Below are positions 7,985-17,199 of a stretch of DNA of 64,000 bases, piece after piece (position 1 is the first letter of the stretch; every line of letters starts with the position of its first letter). The position numbers were made by a program, and so were the translations under genes. Below the pieces are notes generated by a model, which saw only the letters and a list, made by a program, of their open reading frames with translations, was not told where the DNA came from and did no database searches. Origin of the DNA: Bradyrhizobium sp. LTSP849 (lineage in GTDB: Bacteria > Pseudomonadota > Alphaproteobacteria > Rhizobiales > Xanthobacteraceae); assembly GCF_000938255.1 (NCBI RefSeq), contig NZ_JYMR01000001.1, forward strand, positions 62,001-126,000, read 5' to 3'.

Positions 7985-9856
7985 CTACTGCGCCGTCTCA
8001 ATCTTCAGCAGCTTGATCTTCCGATACAGCGTGGCACGGCTGAGTTTTAGCGCGCGCGCCGCCTCGGTGACGCGGCCGCCATGCTTGCGCAACGCTTCAA
8101 TGATGGTCGCGCGTTCGGCCGCGGCAAGATCCGACTCCGCCGTCCTCCGACCAAACGGCGGCAGATCGAGGTCTGCGTCGGTGATGATACCATCCTCCGC
8201 AGTGCAGCCGGCGAGCCGCAGCACGTGGCGGAGCTGGCGCATATTGCCGGGATACGGATAGGCCGCGAGCTGCGACCAGGCCTCCTCCGACAGGCGGCAG
8301 TTCGGCGCCTCTTCGCGCGCGATCTGGCGGATGACATCATCTCTGTCCGCGCGCTCGCGCAGCGCTGGCAGGCGCACCTCCATGCCGCGGAGACGGAAGT
8401 AGAGATCAGCGCGGAAGACGCCCTCTTCCGCCATGCGACCGAGGTCGCGATGGCTGGCACTGATCAGGCGAATATCGACGGGCACAGGCTTGAGCGCGCC
8501 GAGCGGCCAGACCTCGCGATTTTCCAGTACGCGCAGAAGCCGCGTCTGTAGCCCGATCGGCATGTCGCCGATCTCGTCCAGGAACAGCGTACCGCCGTCA
8601 GCCTGCACGATCAGGCCCTTCGAGCCGTCACGCCGCGCGCCGGTGAAGGCGCCGGCCTCGTAGCCGAACAGCTCGGCGTCGATCAGGCTCTCCGGCATCG
8701 CCGCGCAGTTCAATGCGACATAGTTGTTGCGGGCTCGGTTGCTCGCGGCGTGAATGGCGCGGGCGAACACGTCCTTGCCGACGCCGGTCTCGCCATGTAG
8801 CAGCACCGGTAGATTGTGATCGCCGATGCTTCTGAGCCGCTTCACGCTCTTGATCAGGCTGGGATCACGGCCGGCGAGCCGGTGCAGCGCGTCGAAGCGA
8901 TCGACGGTTACATCGCGACGTGGCGTAGAAGACTTCGCGCGCAGCGGCGGCACAACATGCCCCTGCCCTAACGCGCTGCCATCGGCGCGGCGCAGCTCGA
9001 CGAGCTCGTCGGCATTGCGCGCGGCGCGATGATCGAATTTGATGTAGCGTGACAGATCGATGCCGGACGCGATCATGCCATCGGTGAGGCTGAGCAGCGC
9101 ACGCGCCGACCGGCAGGCGCCGACGATGCGGTGGTCGTCGTCATAGGCGAGCAGGCCGCTGCCGCCGTCGCCCGGCACGGTCGCGATCCAGGCGTTGTGG
9201 AAATGATCGCGGAAGATCGCGCCCTCCATCCGGCGCGTCGCCTCCATCGTCACTGCAAGCGCGAGCTGATGCGCGGTCCGTTCGAGATCCTCGCGGCACG
9301 AGGTGATGTTGATGGCGCCTGCAAGGCGTCCGGCCTGGTCGAACAGCGGCGCCACGGCGCAAGAGAACATGTGCCACTGCGCGCGGAAATGCTCGTCGCG
9401 ATGCACCAGGATCGGCTTCTGCTCGGCGAGGCAGGTCCCCAGACCGTTGGTGCCCTCAAACGTCTCGGCAAAGTTCGAACCCGTATAGATCTTCCAGTCC
9501 ATGAACATTTTGGCGTCGGCTTCGCCCGGCAGGCGGCTGAACAGCATCGTTGCATTCGTGTCGGCGAAGTTGACGCAGTAACCGGCGTCGCGCAGCACGC
9601 GGGCGAGATCGTCGAGCTCGGGCGTGAGCAGCCTGATCGTCTCTTCCATCGGCTCGACGACGTGCCGCACCTCTGCCTCGGTAAGCGTCTGTGGCGGACC
9701 CTGGCGGGCGGGGTCGAGCTTGTGGCTGATCAGGCAGCGCCGCCAGGAATTGGCGATGCGCGAAGAGGCGTCGACGTCGGCCACGTGATTGGCGACGGAC
9801 AAGACACGGGCGACATGGTTCGAGGCCGAAAGGCTGGCCATCGCGGACGTCTCCAC
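7985..9856 (-). CDS. sigma-54-dependent transcriptional activator, AcoR type
   Basis: Enhancer-binding protein of 623 residues. The N-terminal part is an AcoR-like GAF sensory region (about 70-210), followed by a PAS-like linker. The AAA+ domain has Walker A GETGVGKD (355-362), the sigma-54-contacting GAFTGA loop (402-407) and Walker B LFLDEIGD (424-431). A Fis-type helix-turn-helix ends the protein (GGRVTEAARALKLSRATLYRKI). AcoR relatives respond to small organic substrates such as acetoin, ketones or phenolics. It converges on the flavin monooxygenase operon, which has a sigma-54 promoter, so that operon is its most likely target. Confidence 0.88.
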   Translation of the reverse strand: METSAMASLSASNHVARVLSVANHVADVDASSRIANSWRRCLISHKLDPARQGPPQTLTEAEVRHVVEPMEETIRLLTPELDDLARVLRDAGYCVNFADTNATMLFSRLPGEADAKMFMDWKIYTGSNFAETFEGTNGLGTCLAEQKPILVHRDEHFRAQWHMFSCAVAPLFDQAGRLAGAINITSCREDLERTAHQLALAVTMEATRRMEGAIFRDHFHNAWIATVPGDGGSGLLAYDDDHRIVGACRSARALLSLTDGMIASGIDLSRYIKFDHRAARNADELVELRRADGSALGQGHVVPPLRAKSSTPRRDVTVDRFDALHRLAGRDPSLIKSVKRLRSIGDHNLPVLLHGETGVGKDVFARAIHAASNRARNNYVALNCAAMPESLIDAELFGYEAGAFTGARRDGSKGLIVQADGGTLFLDEIGDMPIGLQTRLLRVLENREVWPLGALKPVPVDIRLISASHRDLGRMAEEGVFRADLYFRLRGMEVRLPALRERADRDDVIRQIAREEAPNCRLSEEAWSQLAAYPYPGNMRQLRHVLRLAGCTAEDGIITDADLDLPPFGRRTAESDLAAAERATIIEALRKHGGRVTEAARALKLSRATLYRKIKLLKIETAQ

Positions 9857-9949
9857 CCTGTATTATTGTGCAAAGTCTGGCACCACAGGCGGGGATGTCA
9901 ATCGGGAACCGGGAACAGACGCGACGCCGTCAGAATTGCTGCACTGCCC

Positions 9950-12900
9950 TCACCAAGTATCAATGCAAGGCCGCTTCTTCCCTGTCCTCGCCGACGGCTT
10001 CGGCACCGTGCGGAGCCCTGCCATGATCCAGCGCCGCGTCTCGGCGGGATCGATGACATTGTCGATCTCGAACACCGAGGCGATCGAGACCGCCTTGCCG
10101 TTGGCGTAGAGCTCCGCGACCTTGTTGCGGTAGTAGGTCTCGCGCTCCTCGGGATCGGCGATCGCCTCCATCTCCTTGCGGAAGCCGAGACGAACATAGC
10201 CCTCCAGGCCCATGCCGCCGAACTCGCCGGTCGGCCACGCCGCCGTGAAAAACGAGGCGTGGAAGCCGCCGCCGATCATCGATTGCGCGCCCAGCCCATA
10301 GCCCTTGCGCAGCACGATGCCGAACAACGGCACAGTGAGGCTCGCGCCGGTGACGAACATGCGCGAGACATGGCGCACGATCGCGGTCTTCTCGGCCTCG
10401 GGGCCGACCATGAAGCCGGGCGTGTCGCAGAGCGAGACGATCGGCAGATCGAAGGCGTCGCAGAGCTGGAGGAAGCGCGCGGCCTTGTCGCCGGCGTCGG
10501 CATCGATCGCGCCGCCGAGATGGCGCGGATTGTTGGCGATCAGGCCGAACGGTTTTCCTTCAATGCGGATCAGCGCGGTGATCATGCCGACGCCGTAGTC
10601 GCGGCGCAGCTCCAGCACGCTGTCCTTGTCGGCGACGAGATCGATCACCCTGCGGATGTCGTAGACTCGCAGCCGGTTCTCAGGGATCGCGCGACGGAGC
10701 AGGCGCTGATCGGCCGCCTGCCACTCCGTCACAGCGCCCTGGAAATAGGACAGGTATTTTTGCGCGGCCCGCGTCGCATCCTCCTCGTCCTCGACGAGAA
10801 TGTCGATGACGCCGTTCGGCGACTGGAACGAGACCGGGCCGACCTCGGCCGGATGATAGACGCCGAGCCCGCCGCCCTCGATCATCGCGGGGCCCCCCAT
10901 GCCGATCGACGCATTCTTCGTCGCAATGATGACGTCGCAGCAGCCGAGCATCGCGGCATTGCCGGCGAAGCAATAGCCCGAGACGATTCCGATCACGGGC
11001 ACGAGCCCGGAGAGCCTTGCGAACTGCACGAAGGATGGGCCGTCGAGGCCGGTCATGCCGAGCCGGTCGGTGTCGCCAGGCCGACCGCCACCGCCTTCGG
11101 CGTAAAACACCAGCGGCACGCGCCAGTCTTCCGCCAACGTCAGCATGCGGTCGATCTTCTTGTGGTTCATGTGGCCCTGCGTGCCCGCAAGCACGGTGTA
11201 GTCGTAGGCCACGACGATGCAGCGGCCGCCTTCAGGGCCAAACTTCTCGGCATTGACGGTGGCAACGCCCATGACGAGGCCATCGGCCGGCGTGTTCTTG
11301 ATGAGATCGTCGAGCTTGCGGCGGCGGCGCTGCGCCGCGATTGCGAGGCTGCCATATTCCATGAACGAGCCGTCGTCGACCAGCTGCGCGACGTTCTCGC
11401 GCACGGTGCGCTGGTTGGTATTGCGGCGACGCTCGACCGAGCCCGGGCGGTTCGCGTCAAGTGTATTGGCCTGACGCGCAATCAGCTCGGCGAGATCGGG
11501 ACGAACGTGGTCGAGATCGACATCGGCTTCGGCCGCCGAATGATCCGCCGCGACGTCGAGCGGTTCAAGATAGAGGATCGGCTCGCCATGCATCAGCGTG
11601 ACACCGTCGCCGGCGACGAGCTTCATCACCCGGCCGCCCTGTTCGGCCATGACCAGATGCTCCATCTTCATGGACTCGATCACTGCGAGTTGCTGGCCGG
11701 GGCGCACGATCTCGCCTTCCCTGACCTGGATGGTGACGATGGTTCCTTGCAGCGGTGCCGCAACCATCACGGCACCTTCGGGTACGGCTTGCGCGACATG
11801 CGCTTCCGCGCTGTGGCCACCACTCCGTTCAGCCGCAGCGAAGTAGAGTGGCTTGGCCGCGCCATCGGCGGCCTCGACAAGCTTGCCGATGTTGCGATCG
11901 ATGAAGTCGGTCGCGATGCGGTTGGTCCTGAAATCGGGATGCGCGAGCACCGCTTGAAGGAAGGCGATGTTGGTGACAACGCCGTCAATCCGGAACTCGC
12001 GCAAGGCACGCGAGGCTTTTGCGACTACGTCGTGCCAGGCTTCGCCCGGTGTGTGCACGATGACTTTGGCGAGCAGGGAGTCGAAGGCGGCACTGGTCTT
12101 GTAGCCGGCATAGCCAAAACTATCGACGCGGACACCGGGCCCCGACGGCGGTTCGAACACGGCGAGCACACCGCCGGTCGGATGCGTGGCGCCGGTCTCA
12201 TCCAGCGTCTCCATATTGACCCGCAACTGCATGGCATAGCCGCGCGGCTTCGGGATCGAGCCTTGCGCAAGGCCGAGCGAGGCCAGCGTGCTGCCTGCGG
12301 CAATTGCGAGCTGGGCGCGGACAAGGTCGAGGCCGAGCACCTCTTCCGTCACGGTGTGTTCGACCTGAAGGCGCGGATTGGCCTCGATGAAGGCAAAGCT
12401 GTCCTCAGCACCGCCGTCGACCAGAAACTCGAACGTGCCGAGATTGTCGTAAGCCGCGGCCGTTGCAAGCTGCTTCGCCGCCTCGATGATACGGCCGCGC
12501 AGGGGCTCGCTCAACGAAGGGCTCGGCGCCACCTCGATCAGCTTCTGATGGCGGCGCTGGATGGTGCATTCGCGTTCCCAGAGATGAGAGATCGCGCCGT
12601 GGCGGTCGCCGATAATCTGCACCTCGATATGGCGCGCCTGCCGGATCAGTCGCTCGGCATAGACACCGTCGAAGCCGAACGCCGCCTTGGCCTCGGACTG
12701 GCAGCGGGCATAGGCCTCCGCGAGATCCGCAGCGTTCTCCACCACGCGCATGCCACGGCCGCCGCCGCCGGCCATTGCCTTGATCACGATCGCCGCATTG
12801 CTGCCGAGCGAGGTGAAGAACGCCGTGATCTCCTCGACCGACGACGGCCCGCTGGTGCCGGCGATGATCGGCACGCCGCAGCGTTTTGCCAATTGGCGTG

Positions 12901-13255
12901 CCGCGACCTTGTCGCCGAACAGTTCGAGTGCCGCGACCTTCGGCCCGACGAAGGCGATGCCGGCGTCGGCGCAGGCCTTCGCGAACGCCGCATTCTCACT
13001 GAGGAAGCCGTAGCCGGGATGCACGGCATCGCAGCCGGCGCTCTTCGCCGCCTTCACCACGGCATCGATGTCGAGATAGGCCCGCGCTCCACGACCGGGG
13101 ATTTCGACGGCGTCATCGGCAACACGCACGTGCAGCGACAGCGCATCATCGGCCGGATGGATCGCAACCGTTGCAATGCCGGCATCGGCGGCTGCGCGCG
13201 CTATGCGGATGGCGATCTCGCCGCGATTGGCGATCAGGAGCTTCTTGAACGACAT
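9950..13255 (-). CDS. single-chain biotin-dependent acyl-CoA carboxylase (BC-BCCP-CT)
   Basis: A 1101-residue fusion of all parts needed to carboxylate an acyl-CoA. Residues 1-450 are biotin carboxylase, with the ATP-grasp glycine loop GGGGRGMR near 163-170 and the EANPRLQVEHTVTE motif near 291-304. A biotinyl domain follows, with the acceptor lysine in ESMKMEH (Lys530). From about 570 onward is the two-part crotonase-fold carboxyltransferase (for example EGGGGRPGDTD and GYCFAGNAAMLGCCD). This resembles the long-chain acyl-CoA carboxylases of actinobacteria and purple bacteria rather than four-subunit ACC. The acyl substrate is not known. It shares strand with the AcoR-type gene, 93 nt downstream. 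Confidence 0.88.
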   Translation of the reverse strand: MSFKKLLIANRGEIAIRIARAAADAGIATVAIHPADDALSLHVRVADDAVEIPGRGARAYLDIDAVVKAAKSAGCDAVHPGYGFLSENAAFAKACADAGIAFVGPKVAALELFGDKVAARQLAKRCGVPIIAGTSGPSSVEEITAFFTSLGSNAAIVIKAMAGGGGRGMRVVENAADLAEAYARCQSEAKAAFGFDGVYAERLIRQARHIEVQIIGDRHGAISHLWERECTIQRRHQKLIEVAPSPSLSEPLRGRIIEAAKQLATAAAYDNLGTFEFLVDGGAEDSFAFIEANPRLQVEHTVTEEVLGLDLVRAQLAIAAGSTLASLGLAQGSIPKPRGYAMQLRVNMETLDETGATHPTGGVLAVFEPPSGPGVRVDSFGYAGYKTSAAFDSLLAKVIVHTPGEAWHDVVAKASRALREFRIDGVVTNIAFLQAVLAHPDFRTNRIATDFIDRNIGKLVEAADGAAKPLYFAAAERSGGHSAEAHVAQAVPEGAVMVAAPLQGTIVTIQVREGEIVRPGQQLAVIESMKMEHLVMAEQGGRVMKLVAGDGVTLMHGEPILYLEPLDVAADHSAAEADVDLDHVRPDLAELIARQANTLDANRPGSVERRRNTNQRTVRENVAQLVDDGSFMEYGSLAIAAQRRRRKLDDLIKNTPADGLVMGVATVNAEKFGPEGGRCIVVAYDYTVLAGTQGHMNHKKIDRMLTLAEDWRVPLVFYAEGGGGRPGDTDRLGMTGLDGPSFVQFARLSGLVPVIGIVSGYCFAGNAAMLGCCDVIIATKNASIGMGGPAMIEGGGLGVYHPAEVGPVSFQSPNGVIDILVEDEEDATRAAQKYLSYFQGAVTEWQAADQRLLRRAIPENRLRVYDIRRVIDLVADKDSVLELRRDYGVGMITALIRIEGKPFGLIANNPRHLGGAIDADAGDKAARFLQLCDAFDLPIVSLCDTPGFMVGPEAEKTAIVRHVSRMFVTGASLTVPLFGIVLRKGYGLGAQSMIGGGFHASFFTAAWPTGEFGGMGLEGYVRLGFRKEMEAIADPEERETYYRNKVAELYANGKAVSIASVFEIDNVIDPAETRRWIMAGLRTVPKPSARTGKKRPCIDTW

Positions 13256-13383
13256 GCAGCGGTCTCCATGGCCCCGCGGCCAAACGCAAGGCGGCAGGTT
13301 CGATGATCCTGCTTCTTCACTTTAGCCGAGATCGTCAAGGGCGAGGAAGCCGGTCGCAAGGACCGCTCCCGCGGGCCGGAATA

Positions 13384-14052
13384 TCAGCCAGCCGCGCGCG
13401 ACGTGATGAGGCGAATAATCCGCGCCACGGCAGACGGGATCGGCGCGATGACCGGCACGGCGAACATCGGTTGAAGCTCGCGCGCGGCCTCGCCCAGCGG
13501 CCCGCCGCCGATGATGACCGCCTCCGCACCGTCCTGCACGATGCAGGCTTCAACCGCGCCGGCGAGAGCTGCGCGCAGCCGCACCGGGTCGAGCATCAGC
13601 TTTTGCGGATCGCCAGCGGCGAAGCGGGTGCCAGTGTAGCAGGATCGCAATCCCAGCGCTTCGGGCAAGGCGTCGATTTTCGCTCCGAGCAGCGGCGTCG
13701 TGGTTGCCACACCGAAGCGACGACCACTTCCGGCCGCCTCCAGCATTGCCGCCTCTCCAATGCCGGCCGCAGGCAACGCCATGTGGGCCTTGATCCCGGC
13801 CAGACCGGGATCGCCGAAGGCGGCGACGATGACGCCATCGCAGGCGTGCTGATGCGCTCGCGCGATCTCCTCGACCTCAGGCGCAGCCGTATCCAGTGCC
13901 TCCGCCGATACGACCATCTGCGGAGCACGTGTTGCCGTGGCGCCCATGATGTCGAAGCCGTCCGTGGCAGCAGATTTCGCAATGGCGACCATCATCGCGG
14001 TGGTCGCCTCAAGACTGTTTGGATTGATCAGGAGGATGCGACGGCCGGCCAT
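13384..14052 (-). CDS. Asp/Glu/hydantoin racemase-family protein lacking the usual cysteines
   Basis: The start MAGRRILLINPNS gives 222 residues and matches the family opening. The two places that normally hold the catalytic cysteines (ACFxDPG and GCAG) read AAFGDPGL and GGGPLGEA here, so standard two-base Cys racemization seems impossible. Related members act as isomerases or decarboxylases, or this subfamily uses other residues. Its start is 2 nt from the stop of the GntR gene, so both belong to one transcript. Setting beside an importer and a PuuE-like deacetylase suggests a cyclic ureide or hydantoin substrate. Confidence 0.75.
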   Translation of the reverse strand: MAGRRILLINPNSLEATTAMMVAIAKSAATDGFDIMGATATRAPQMVVSAEALDTAAPEVEEIARAHQHACDGVIVAAFGDPGLAGIKAHMALPAAGIGEAAMLEAAGSGRRFGVATTTPLLGAKIDALPEALGLRSCYTGTRFAAGDPQKLMLDPVRLRAALAGAVEACIVQDGAEAVIIGGGPLGEAARELQPMFAVPVIAPIPSAVARIIRLITSRAAG

Positions 14053-14053
14053 G

Positions 14054-14827
14054 CTATCCGCCCGCCCGTGCTGCACGCGCGCCGATCTCCTGGAAGATCG
14101 CGGTGAGCTCGTCGACCTCGTCCCTGCCCTCCTGGGGCCTGATCCGCTGCTCCATCTCCTCGAGGTGGTGACGCATGGCATGAATCGCGCCGGCCTTATC
14201 CCGGGCGAGGATCAGCGCCCCGATGTCGGGGTGCGCGTCGGGTGAACAATCCTGCTCGTCCGGCTGCTCGAACGTCGCGATAGCCAGCGACGTCCTCAGC
14301 ATCAGTTCGCGTGACATGTCCAGCAGCACGCGGTTGCCCGCGAGCTTCGCGACCAGGATGTGGAATTCCGCCGTGACCGACAGTGAGGCCCAGCGATCAT
14401 TGCGGTCGTGGCGCGCTTCGAGCTCCATATGCGCCTTCAGCGCGGCCTTGCCTGACTTGTCCAACCGGTCGATCGCCGCAGCCACCGTGGCAGTCTCGAT
14501 CAGGCGCCGCGCGGCGAAAATTTCCTGGGCCTCCTCCCAGCTCGGCCGGTACACGAACGCTCCGCGGTTGGGGATTTGCATCACCACCTTGCGCGAGGCG
14601 AGATGCGCCAGCGCCTGGCGGATATGAATCCGCGTAGTGCCGAACGCAGCCGCGAGCTTGTCCTCGCCAAGCTTTGCCCCCGGCTTGAGCCGCTTCTGGC
14701 TGATCGCGGTCAAAATGTCCTGAACCACCGGATCGTCATCGATGCTGCGCGGATCGACAGCCTCGGGCTCCCCGCGTTTTGGCTCGGGGCGCTTCGACTT
14801 GCGCTTAACGGAACGAACTCGCTTCAT
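14054..14827 (-). CDS. GntR-family transcriptional regulator (FadR/FCD subfamily)
   Basis: 257 residues with a Lys/Arg-rich leader, a winged helix-turn-helix (about 40-105; KLGEDKLAAAFGTTRIHIRQALAHLASRKVVMQIPNRGAFV), and an all-helical FCD ligand domain ending with the metal-site histidine pattern AIHAMRHHLEEME. FCD regulators usually sense a carboxylic acid substrate and repress neighbouring catabolic genes. It diverges from the ABC importer operon across a 213-nt intergenic region that has an imperfect palindrome and repeated GGCGCC, so autoregulation and control of the importer are likely. Confidence 0.88.
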   Translation of the reverse strand: MKRVRSVKRKSKRPEPKRGEPEAVDPRSIDDDPVVQDILTAISQKRLKPGAKLGEDKLAAAFGTTRIHIRQALAHLASRKVVMQIPNRGAFVYRPSWEEAQEIFAARRLIETATVAAAIDRLDKSGKAALKAHMELEARHDRNDRWASLSVTAEFHILVAKLAGNRVLLDMSRELMLRTSLAIATFEQPDEQDCSPDAHPDIGALILARDKAGAIHAMRHHLEEMEQRIRPQEGRDEVDELTAIFQEIGARAARAGG

Positions 14828-14893
14828 GCTTCGCTTTTACAGGGTTTTCTAATGTTGCCGCAGCCTATTTTTTGCACAAAACAACCGACATAA

Positions 14894-14936
14894 TGTTTAC
14901 AATATAGACACTTTATTGGCGCCAATTTTTGGCGCC
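14894..14936. promoter_or_regulatory. candidate GntR operators in the divergent promoter region
   Basis: TGTTTACAATATAGACA (14894-14910) is an imperfect palindrome of the size bound by FCD-type GntR dimers. It is followed by two palindromic GGCGCC hexamers at 14918-14923 and 14931-14936, separated by AATTTTT. Placement between the GntR gene and the operon it faces supports an operator role; the pattern alone does not prove binding. Confidence 0.4.
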
Positions 14937-14982
14937 TTAAAATTATCAACGTACTCACAATGCATTAGCTATCAGACAGGAT

Positions 14983-14998
14983 TGGCACGGCGCTTGCT
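14983..14998 (+). promoter_or_regulatory. sigma-54 (-24/-12) promoter of the ABC importer operon
   Basis: TGGCACGGCGCTTGCT is a complete sigma-54 promoter, with GG at 14984-14985 and GC at 14996-14997. It ends about 43 bp before the TTG start of the ATPase gene. This predicts that an enhancer-binding protein, possibly NtrC under nitrogen limitation, is needed for expression. Confidence 0.75.
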
Positions 14999-15040
14999 AA
15001 CCTTCCTTCGTGTCGGGACACACGAACGACGGAGTTGGCG

Positions 15041-16153
15041 TTGAGCAACACGCGCGGACATTCGCTGGATCTCATGGACATAGGCCACGCGTTCGGCGCG
15101 ACAGTTGCGCTGGACGGGATCAACCTTGCCGTCGCGGCCGGAGAGTTGATCGCGCTGCTCGGACCATCCGGCTGCGGCAAGACCACGATGCTCCAGATCA
15201 TCGCGGGCTTCCTGCGCCCTTCCCGGGGTGAAGTCCGCTTCGACGGCGCGCGGGTGGAGCACATACCAGCGAACCGCCGCAGCATTGGCATGGTGTTCCA
15301 GAACTACGCCCTGTTTCCGCATCTCACGGTGTTCGAGAACGTCGCCTACGGACTGCGAGCGCGCAAGACTGCGAACGCCGAGGTCGCGACGAAGGTCGAG
15401 CAGATGCTCGGCCTTGCCCAGATGACGACGTTCGCGCGAAGGCTCCCCGGCGAGCTGTCCGGCGGGCAGCAGCAGCGCGTGGCGCTGGCCCGCGCGCTCG
15501 CGATCGATCCGGGCCTCGTCCTGCTCGACGAGCCGTTCTCGGCACTCGACAAGAATCTGCGCCTCGACATGCAGATCGAGATCAAGAGCCTGCTGAAGAC
15601 ATTCGGCGTCACCTCCATCATCGTCACGCACGACCAGGAGGAGGCGCTGTCGATGGCCGACCGCATCGTCGTGCTCAACAAGGGCCGCATCGAGCAGATC
15701 GACAACCCTGATGCGCTCTACGATCGCCCGGCGAGCCTCTTCATCTCGAGTTTCATCGGCCACACAAATTTGCTGCGCGGCACCGTGACCGAGACAGACC
15801 GCGTGCTGCTGGATGCAGGTCCGGAGATCGATCTCGGACGCTCCGTGCAACGCAGGCGCGGCACCCCGGTGACGGTCTCGGTCCGACCCGAGAACGTCGA
15901 GTTCGGTGCCGCCGAACGGCCCGGCGCAATTCCCGTCACGATCCGCGTCACTGTGCCGCTCGGCGCCGTCAGTGTCACCGAGGGCATCACCGCCAGCGGC
16001 GAGGCCGTGAAGATCAGCCAGGCGCGCGCCGCTACAACCGCGAAGGCGCAAGCGGGATCGAACGTCTGGCTCGCGATCTCAGATCTTTCGCGTGTCAGCA
16101 TCTTCAGCACGCCGGTCGACGACGTTTCAAGCCAACAGCAAAGGAGTATCTGA
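15041..16153 (+). CDS. ABC transporter ATP-binding protein (PotA/polyamine-opine-type)
   Basis: 370 residues with Walker A GPSGCGKTT, signature LSGGQQQR, Walker B LVLLDEPFSALDK, the H-loop HDQEEALSMADRI and a C-terminal TOBE domain (from about 250). TTG 15041 follows GGAG by six bases; another TTG at 15035 is possible. It powers import through the two permeases encoded downstream. The operon (ATPase, binding protein, two permeases, deacetylase) is tightly packed and preceded by a sigma-54 promoter. Confidence 0.9.
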   Translation: MSNTRGHSLDLMDIGHAFGATVALDGINLAVAAGELIALLGPSGCGKTTMLQIIAGFLRPSRGEVRFDGARVEHIPANRRSIGMVFQNYALFPHLTVFENVAYGLRARKTANAEVATKVEQMLGLAQMTTFARRLPGELSGGQQQRVALARALAIDPGLVLLDEPFSALDKNLRLDMQIEIKSLLKTFGVTSIIVTHDQEEALSMADRIVVLNKGRIEQIDNPDALYDRPASLFISSFIGHTNLLRGTVTETDRVLLDAGPEIDLGRSVQRRRGTPVTVSVRPENVEFGAAERPGAIPVTIRVTVPLGAVSVTEGITASGEAVKISQARAATTAKAQAGSNVWLAISDLSRVSIFSTPVDDVSSQQQRSI

Positions 16154-16154
16154 C

Positions 16155-17198
16155 ATGAGCCTATCCCGGAGATCGCTGCTTGCGACCGGTTCAGCCGCCC
16201 TCGCCGCGGCAGGCCTCGGATTGCCGAGTTCATCGCGCGCCACCACCTCGATCGTGGCGACGACCTATCCCGGCAGTTTCGACGAAGCCTTCCGCGCCGT
16301 GGTCGGACCGGCCTTCAAGAAGACCGGTAGCGTCACCTTCACACCCCTGCTCGGTGTTGATCAGATCGGCAAGATCCAGGCTTCGCGCAATGCGCCGCCT
16401 TTCGACGTCGTGCTGTTCGACGAAGGGCCGCTGATTCCGGCGATTGCCAGCGGCGTGCTGGAGAAATTCCCGATCGAACAGTCGAAGTCCTATGCCGACA
16501 TTCCGAATGTATTCCGGCATCCCGACGGTTACGCCCCTGTTATCACAGTGCAGTTGATCGGCATCGCCTACAATCCGAAGAAGATCACGACGCCTCCGAC
16601 CTCCTGGGAGGATCTGTGGAAGCCAGAATACAAGGGGCGCGTCGGCATCACTGGGCTCGGCTCGAGCCTCGGCACCGCCTTCATGGTCGAGATCGCCAAG
16701 CTGAACGGCGGCTCCGAGACCAACATTGAGCCGGCTTTCGAAGCTATCAAAAAGCTCTTGCCGAATGTCGGCGCGATCGCAGCCTCGCCCGGCGCGCTGG
16801 CCACATTGTTCCAGCAGGGTGAGATCGATATCGCCTTCAACTTCTGGAACAACGTGGCGCTGCTCGCCGCCAAGGGCGTCGATATCGCCTTCGCCAAACC
16901 GAAATCCGGCGCCGTCGTGATCCGCACCAGCGCGCAGATCGTCAAGAACAACCAGGATCCGAAGGCTGTGCTCGACTATCTCGACACCGTGATGTCGGTC
17001 GACACGCAAAAAGGGATCGAGGCCGCGCCCTGGGTGATGATGCCGACTAACAGCAAGGTGGCGCTGACCGGCGCCAACCTCACCGTGGCCAAGAGCGTCG
17101 ACGATCTCGTCGCCAACAATGTCCTGCTCGACTGGACCAAATTCCAAGCGATGCGCGGCGAGTGGATTACCCGTTTCAGCAAGGAAGTGAAGATTTAA
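16155..17198 (+). CDS. ABC transporter periplasmic substrate-binding protein (PotD-like)
   Basis: 347 residues with a Tat-like or Sec signal (MSLSRRSLLATGSAALAAAGLGLPSSSRA; the twin Arg followed by a hydrophobic run suggests Tat). The mature part has features of the type 2 spermidine/putrescine-binding family (TTYPGSFDEAF, PTSWEDLWKPEYKGRVGI). It captures the substrate for the permeases that follow. Its start lies 1 nt after the ATPase stop, with GGAG in the end of that gene as ribosome-binding site. The ligand cannot be read from sequence. Confidence 0.88.
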   Translation: MSLSRRSLLATGSAALAAAGLGLPSSSRATTSIVATTYPGSFDEAFRAVVGPAFKKTGSVTFTPLLGVDQIGKIQASRNAPPFDVVLFDEGPLIPAIASGVLEKFPIEQSKSYADIPNVFRHPDGYAPVITVQLIGIAYNPKKITTPPTSWEDLWKPEYKGRVGITGLGSSLGTAFMVEIAKLNGGSETNIEPAFEAIKKLLPNVGAIAASPGALATLFQQGEIDIAFNFWNNVALLAAKGVDIAFAKPKSGAVVIRTSAQIVKNNQDPKAVLDYLDTVMSVDTQKGIEAAPWVMMPTNSKVALTGANLTVAKSVDDLVANNVLLDWTKFQAMRGEWITRFSKEVKI

Positions 17199-17199
17199 G

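Noticed and set aside
9131..13306. Open frame of 1391 codons on the plus strand
   Set aside because: Antisense to the acyl-CoA carboxylase and the AcoR-type regulator, both with clear motifs; its product is His/Arg/Asp-rich and lacks domains, as expected of a GC-rich shadow.
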